Assembly (NCBI GenBank): GCA_944381475.1
Contig: CALWLH010000111.1
Span: forward strand, 1-45,651
Origin: an uncultured Lachnospiraceae bacterium
GTDB lineage: Bacteria > Bacillota > Clostridia > Lachnospirales > Lachnospiraceae
Direction of reading: 5' to 3'
DNA length: 45,651 nt
The notes under the pieces: generated by a model
What the model was told of the DNA's origin: nothing
What the model saw: only the letters and a program-made list of their open reading frames with translations
Database searches by the model: none
Program-made: the position numbers and the translations under genes
Part shown: piece by piece, positions 41,788 to 45,651 of the stretch
How positions within the stretch are numbered: the stretch's first letter is position 1
How the letters are laid out: each line of letters starts with the position of its first letter

Positions 41788-42801
41788 ATGACGAAGCTTG
41801 ATGAGATCGTAAGTGTGCTCACGAAAAAGCATGTGTATATTCAGACACATAATTTTCCGGATCCGGATGCCATTGCCAGTGCATACGGCATGAAGATTCT
41901 GCTGAAAAAGAGGGGGATTTGTGCCACCATCTGTCACCAGGGAAAAATTGACTCCTACAGCACCTCTAAGATCGTGGAGGTACTAAGGATTGACATGAAG
42001 GAGTTCGAGGAGCTTGAGGCTGAACATATGCTCAGTGCTGAAGATGAGATCATACTGGTGGATTCTCAGAAGGGTAATACCAACATTTCGGATATGAAGG
42101 GTCTCGAAGTGGTGTGTATCGATCATCATCCTATTTCAGACAGCGCTTCCCTGGTGTACAGGTTTTACGATATCCGGCCGGAGATGGGAGCCTGCGCCAC
42201 TATGGTGGGCCAGTATTTCTTGGAGGAGGGCGTTCCCTTTGACAAAAAGATTGCTACTCTATTAAGCTTTGGCATAAGGACAGATACGGCGAACCTTTGC
42301 AGAGGCGTGTCCAAGCAGGATATAGAGATGCTGGCGGCTCTGTATGACAAAACGGATTATGCTCTGATTCACAGACTGGAGAACAGTACGTTGTACCGGG
42401 AGGATCTGCACACGTACAGCAGGGCCATTAAAAATACGGAGATCTACCAGAGTGTGAGCTTTACCAATACAGGGCGTAATTGCCCCGAAATTCTGATAGC
42501 CAGCATCTGTGATTTTATGCTGGCTCTGGTAGATGTGGAGGTTTCGGTGGTTTATTCCATTAGAAACGGGGGCGTCAAGCTCTCTGTGCGCAGTGAGAAT
42601 CCTAGGGCGGATGCAGGACGCATAACGAGAAGAGCCTTGAAGGGGATTGGCGATGGGGGAGGACACCCAGCTATGGCAGGGGGATTTGTTCCTGCATGTG
42701 ATGGAAATATGAATGAGGTTCTCGAGGAGATCAAAAACCGTTATCTGGATGTGCTTCACCGGCTGGGTGTGCCCTCCAGAAAAATAGATAGTGAAGAGTA
42801 G
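41788..42801 (+). CDS. DHH/DHHA1 phosphoesterase (NrnA-like)
   Basis: This 337-residue protein has the metal-binding HNFPDPDAIASAYG, VDSQKG, the DHH motif in CIDHHPISD and a C-terminal DHHA1 domain with GDGGGHPAMAGG. Such proteins degrade short oligoribonucleotides (nanoRNA), pAp or cyclic-dinucleotide products; the exact substrate is not readable. Its stop is 12 bases before cysS on the same strand, so they are probably co-transcribed. Confidence 0.88.
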   Translation: MTKLDEIVSVLTKKHVYIQTHNFPDPDAIASAYGMKILLKKRGICATICHQGKIDSYSTSKIVEVLRIDMKEFEELEAEHMLSAEDEIILVDSQKGNTNISDMKGLEVVCIDHHPISDSASLVYRFYDIRPEMGACATMVGQYFLEEGVPFDKKIATLLSFGIRTDTANLCRGVSKQDIEMLAALYDKTDYALIHRLENSTLYREDLHTYSRAIKNTEIYQSVSFTNTGRNCPEILIASICDFMLALVDVEVSVVYSIRNGGVKLSVRSENPRADAGRITRRALKGIGDGGGHPAMAGGFVPACDGNMNEVLEEIKNRYLDVLHRLGVPSRKIDSEE

Positions 42802-42813
42802 GAGAGATTGGCT

Positions 42814-44214
42814 ATGAAAATTTACAACACACTGACAAAGCGAAAGGAAGAGTTTATTCCTCTTCAGGAGGGAAAGGTTTCCATGTATGTCTGTGGCCCC
42901 ACCGTTTATAATCTCATCCATATCGGCAATGCGCGCCCAATGATTGTGTTCGACAGCTTCCGCCGCTATCTGGAATATAAGGGCTATCAGGTGAATTTTG
43001 TCAGCAACTTTACTGATGTGGACGACAAGATCATCAAGCGGGCCAATGAGGAGGGCATCAGTCCTGGGGAGGTGGCGGAGAAATATATTTTTGAATGTAA
43101 AAAGGATATGGCTGGCATGAATGTAAAGCCTGCTACCACACATCCCAGAGCCACAGAGGAGATTGACGGCATGATTGATATGATCTCCACCCTGATTGAA
43201 AAGGGATACGCATACGAGAAAAACGGCACGGTTTACTATAGAACCCGTTCCTTCAAGGACTATGGAAAGCTTTCCCACAAGGATCTGGATAACATGCAGT
43301 CGGGTCTTCGGGAATTGAAGGTCAGCGGCGCGGATGAAAAGGAGGACAGTCTGGACTTTGTGCTCTGGAAGCCCAGAAAGGAGGGGGAGCCCTACTGGGA
43401 ATCTCCCTGGAGTCAGGGCCGTCCCGGATGGCATATCGAGTGCTCTGTCATGTCAAAGAGATATCTGGGCGAGCAGATCGACATTCATGCCGGCGGAGAG
43501 GATTTGATTTTTCCCCATCATGAAAACGAGATTGCCCAGAGCGAGGCCTGCAACGGCAAGGAATTTGCCCGTTACTGGATGCACAACGCATTTCTAAACA
43601 TTGACAACAAGAAGATGAGCAAATCCCTTGGCAACTTCCTGCTGGTGCGGGATATTGCGGAGAAATATGACCTGGGTGTGCTGCGGTTTTTTATGCTCAG
43701 CGCGCACTACAGAAGCCCCATGAACTACAGCGTGGAGCTGATGGATGCGGCCAGAAGCGGTCTGGAGCGCATCATCACCGCTGTCACAAGACTTGGAGGT
43801 CTGACAGGTGAGGAGCGGGAGCTGAATGTAAAAGAACAGGAAATTGCAGTTGATTTAGAGGCTCTCCGCGCAAAATATGAGGCTGCTCTGGATGATGATT
43901 TCAACACCGCAGACGCCATCTCCTCCATCTTTGAAATGGTAAAGCTTTCAAATACCTCTGTTTCCGACAACAGTGCAAAGGAGCTGATCAAGGCGGCAAG
44001 GCAGCAAATCCTGGAGCTGTCAGATGTTCTGGGACTGATAGTGGAAAAGCAGGAGGAGCTTCTGGACAGCGACGTGGAGGAGCTGATCGCAGAGCGCGCT
44101 GCCGCCAGAAAGGCTAAGAATTTTGCCCGGGCGGACGAGATCAGAAATGAGCTTTTGGAGAAGGGGATTATCCTGGAGGATACCAGACAGGGCGTTACAT
44201 GGAAGAGAAAATAA
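42814..44214 (+). CDS. cysS: Cysteinyl-tRNA synthetase
   Basis: This 466-residue class I synthetase charges tRNA-Cys. YVCGPTVYN carries the first zinc ligand, HIGNARP is the HIGH motif, GWHIECS and HAGGEDLIFPHHENE hold zinc ligands, and KMSKSLGN is the KMSKS loop. The ATG at 42814 sits behind TAGGAGAG; an in-frame TTG two codons earlier is unlikely. The last 16 bases overlap mrnC, a conserved neighbour in Firmicutes. No T-box leader was seen, as expected for an internal operon gene. Confidence 0.97.
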   Translation: MKIYNTLTKRKEEFIPLQEGKVSMYVCGPTVYNLIHIGNARPMIVFDSFRRYLEYKGYQVNFVSNFTDVDDKIIKRANEEGISPGEVAEKYIFECKKDMAGMNVKPATTHPRATEEIDGMIDMISTLIEKGYAYEKNGTVYYRTRSFKDYGKLSHKDLDNMQSGLRELKVSGADEKEDSLDFVLWKPRKEGEPYWESPWSQGRPGWHIECSVMSKRYLGEQIDIHAGGEDLIFPHHENEIAQSEACNGKEFARYWMHNAFLNIDNKKMSKSLGNFLLVRDIAEKYDLGVLRFFMLSAHYRSPMNYSVELMDAARSGLERIITAVTRLGGLTGEERELNVKEQEIAVDLEALRAKYEAALDDDFNTADAISSIFEMVKLSNTSVSDNSAKELIKAARQQILELSDVLGLIVEKQEELLDSDVEELIAERAAARKAKNFARADEIRNELLEKGIILEDTRQGVTWKRK

Positions 44215-44702
44215 TAGAGAATCCGATGCCGGAGAAGACGGATAAAACTTCGGCAGATCATAAAAATTCCCGTTTGTACGAGGAAATTCGGGACAGCTTT
44301 GGCTTAAAGGCTTTGGATGCGGGCATGTATTCCCCCCTGGCGCTGGCCTATATGGGCGACTGTGTCTATGAGCTGCTTATTCGTACCTGTGTGGTTTCAG
44401 AAGCAAACATGCAGGTGAACAAGCTGAATAAACGGGGATCTGAGCTGGCCATGGCAAAGACCCAGGCTCTGGTGGTGGAGCTTTTGGAGAAGGAATTGAC
44501 AGAGGAAGAGCGAAGGATTGTGCAGCGGGGGAAAAACGCAAAGGTTGTGAATATCCCAAAGAGCTGTACGCCCCACGAATACCATCTGGCCACAGGGTTT
44601 GAGAGCCTGATTGGTTTTCTTTATCTAAATGGCCAATCGGATCGTCTCATGGAGCTTGTGGCAAGAGGATGGCAGCTTTTGGCGGAAACAGACAGAATAT
44701 AG
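44199..44702 (+). CDS. mrnC: Mini-ribonuclease III
   Basis: This 167-residue RNase III-like catalytic domain lacks a double-stranded RNA-binding domain. It has LALAYMGDCVYELLIRT, LNKRGSELAMAKTQA and ATGFESLIGFLYLNG, with the acidic metal-site residues. It matures 23S rRNA ends. It overlaps cysS and precedes rlmB, an order typical of Firmicutes. An in-frame ATG at 44226 is an alternative start, as the first 25 residues are weakly conserved in kind. Confidence 0.94.
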   Translation: MEEKIIENPMPEKTDKTSADHKNSRLYEEIRDSFGLKALDAGMYSPLALAYMGDCVYELLIRTCVVSEANMQVNKLNKRGSELAMAKTQALVVELLEKELTEEERRIVQRGKNAKVVNIPKSCTPHEYHLATGFESLIGFLYLNGQSDRLMELVARGWQLLAETDRI

Positions 44703-44720
44703 TTTCCAGAGGAAGGTGTA

Positions 44721-45500
44721 ATGGCTGAGAATAGAAGATATGTTGAAATAAAGCTGGAGGGAAGGAATGCTGTTCTGGAGGCCATCAGGAGCCATCGGAA
44801 TATAGACAGAATCCTGATAGCAGAGACAGAAGCCTCCCCGGGTGATGGAAAGAGCGGTGCTTTAAAGAGCATTGCCTCCTTGGCCCAGAGGGAGCGCATT
44901 CCGGTAAGCTATGAGAAAAAGGAAACCTTGGATCAGCTTTCTGAGACAGGCAGGCACCAGGGAGTGATGGCCTTTGCTGCAAATTACAGCTATGCGGAGG
45001 TATCCGATCTTTTAGAAATTGCCCGCAAAAAGGGGGAAGCGCCCTTTTTAATACTCTTGGATGGCATCGAGGATCCCCATAATCTTGGCGCCATTCTCAG
45101 AACAGCGAATCTGGCAGGCGCTCACGGGGTGGTGATTCCCAAACGCCGTGCCGCAGGTCTGACTCCAACCGTGGCAAGAACCAGTGCGGGAGCTGTAAAC
45201 TATACCCCCGTTGCCCGTGTCACCAACATGGCTGCCGCTATAGAGGAGCTGAAAAAAGCCGGCATGTGGTTTGTCTGCGCGGATATGGGTGGAACAAGCA
45301 TGTATAAGCTGGATCTCACCGGGCCAATGGGGCTGGTCATAGGGAATGAGGGGGAGGGCGTATCCCGGCTTGTCCGGGAAAAGTGCGATTATATAGCGTC
45401 CATTCCCATGAAAGGGGATATTGATTCTCTGAATGCGTCTGTGGCCTGCGGCGTGCTGGCCTACGAAATTCTCAGACAGAGGATGATAAGAGAAGTATAG
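44721..45500 (+). CDS. rlmB: 23S rRNA (guanosine-2'-O-)-methyltransferase RlmB (TrmH family)
   Basis: This 259-residue SPOUT methyltransferase has an N-terminal substrate-binding domain (about 1-85; LEGRNAVLEAI). The knotted catalytic part carries LDGIEDPHNLGAILRTA, VARTSAGAVNY, GLVIGNEGEGVS and IPMKGDIDSLNASVA. It should methylate G2251 of 23S rRNA. GAGGAAGG precedes the ATG. It is the last gene of the cysS-mrnC-rlmB group; a hairpin follows after 29 bases. Confidence 0.95.
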   Translation: MAENRRYVEIKLEGRNAVLEAIRSHRNIDRILIAETEASPGDGKSGALKSIASLAQRERIPVSYEKKETLDQLSETGRHQGVMAFAANYSYAEVSDLLEIARKKGEAPFLILLDGIEDPHNLGAILRTANLAGAHGVVIPKRRAAGLTPTVARTSAGAVNYTPVARVTNMAAAIEELKKAGMWFVCADMGGTSMYKLDLTGPMGLVIGNEGEGVSRLVREKCDYIASIPMKGDIDSLNASVACGVLAYEILRQRMIREV

Positions 45501-45529
45501 TACACTTTATGAATGAATTTTGTTCGCTC

Positions 45530-45563
45530 AATCGAGTAGGGGAAAAGAGCCCCCTACTCGATT
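45530..45563. terminator. Perfect 13-bp hairpin after rlmB
   Basis: AATCGAGTAGGGG (45530-45542) pairs perfectly with CCCCTACTCGATT (45551-45563) around an 8-base loop. The following TTTG is a poor T-run, so it may be part of the repeated element that continues to its right rather than, or as well as, a plain terminator. Confidence 0.65.
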
Positions 45564-45651
45564 TGCGATGTCGCACAGCGGGTGACGGCACGCCCGCTAA
45601 AGCGGACCTGCCAAGTCGCATCTGCCAATAAAATGCTTCGCATGGGCAGAT
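45564..45651. repeat. Cluster of nested palindromes, cut by the window edge
   Basis: Several inverted repeats lie in 88 bases: TGCGA/TCGCA (45564-45575), AGCGGG/CCCGCT, CCGCT/AGCGG enclosed by GGCA/TGCC, and ATCTGCC/GGCAGAT (45620-45651) with ATGC/GCAT inside. There is no open reading frame of note. The density of pairing suggests a repeated intergenic element or structured RNA continuing outside the window. Confidence 0.6.

Noticed and set aside
42262-43434. Long minus-strand open frame (390 codons) opposite the DHH phosphoesterase and cysS genes
   Set aside because: It is a frame shadow of two well-recognised genes, with low-complexity translation and no ribosome site.

Overview
The window looks like chromosomal DNA from a member of the Lachnospiraceae (Clostridia, Firmicutes) of moderate GC content. 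The evidence is strong AGGAGG-type ribosome binding sites, a PyrK-coupled dihydroorotate dehydrogenase, MecA, Mini-RNase III next to cysS and rlmB, a lysine riboswitch in front of dapA, a YtrA-type GntR/ABC cassette and LPXTG surface proteins with dedicated sortases. The genus cannot be fixed from sequence reading alone.

Layout. (1) 1-2.8 kb: the end of a probable nucleotidyltransferase, a membrane-tethered glycosyltransferase, a convergent amidohydrolase-like gene that lacks its HxH metal motif, and a structurally odd tRNA-Gly(GCC) with its own promoter and terminator. (2) 3.0-13.7 kb: a long co-directional run that starts with a secreted, membrane-anchored GH5 cellulase. It runs by overlap into hisB, then pyrC-pyrF-pyrK-pyrD-pyrE (UMP synthesis), a 50-residue membrane peptide and purM-purN-purD (purine synthesis). 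(3) 13.7-16.8 kb: a CPA2 cation/proton antiporter, aroD and a two-domain SSB-like protein. (4) 16.8-21.9 kb: a lysine riboswitch controlling dapA-dapB, followed by a GT2 glycosyltransferase and a large DUF2298 'YYY' membrane protein.

(5) 22.0-32.4 kb: a complete sortase-assembled pilus locus behind one consensus promoter. It encodes a coiled-coil protein, signal peptidase I, a 1690-residue LPSTG adhesin, a 556-residue LPSTG major pilin, a class C sortase, an LPITG accessory or anchor protein and a second sortase, and ends at a strong terminator. The exposed parts of the two large surface proteins are visibly AT-rich, while their secretion and sorting ends match the GC-richer host style. Two strong hairpins separate the major pilin from its sortase. 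This is the most distinctive part of the window.

(6) 32.5-35.6 kb: a GntR/YtrA regulator with a palindromic operator over its own promoter, an ABC ATPase and a permease. (7) 35.6-36.4 kb: two small unknown genes on the minus strand. (8) 36.5-45.5 kb: mecA, an oligopeptide/nickel-type ABC transporter with fused ATPases and no binding protein in the window, an aldose epimerase-like protein, a DHH phosphoesterase, cysS, mrnC and rlmB. (9) The last 120 bases are a dense cluster of palindromes that looks like the start of a repeated, structured intergenic element and is cut by the window edge.

All assignments come from reading motifs and context; no database search was run.
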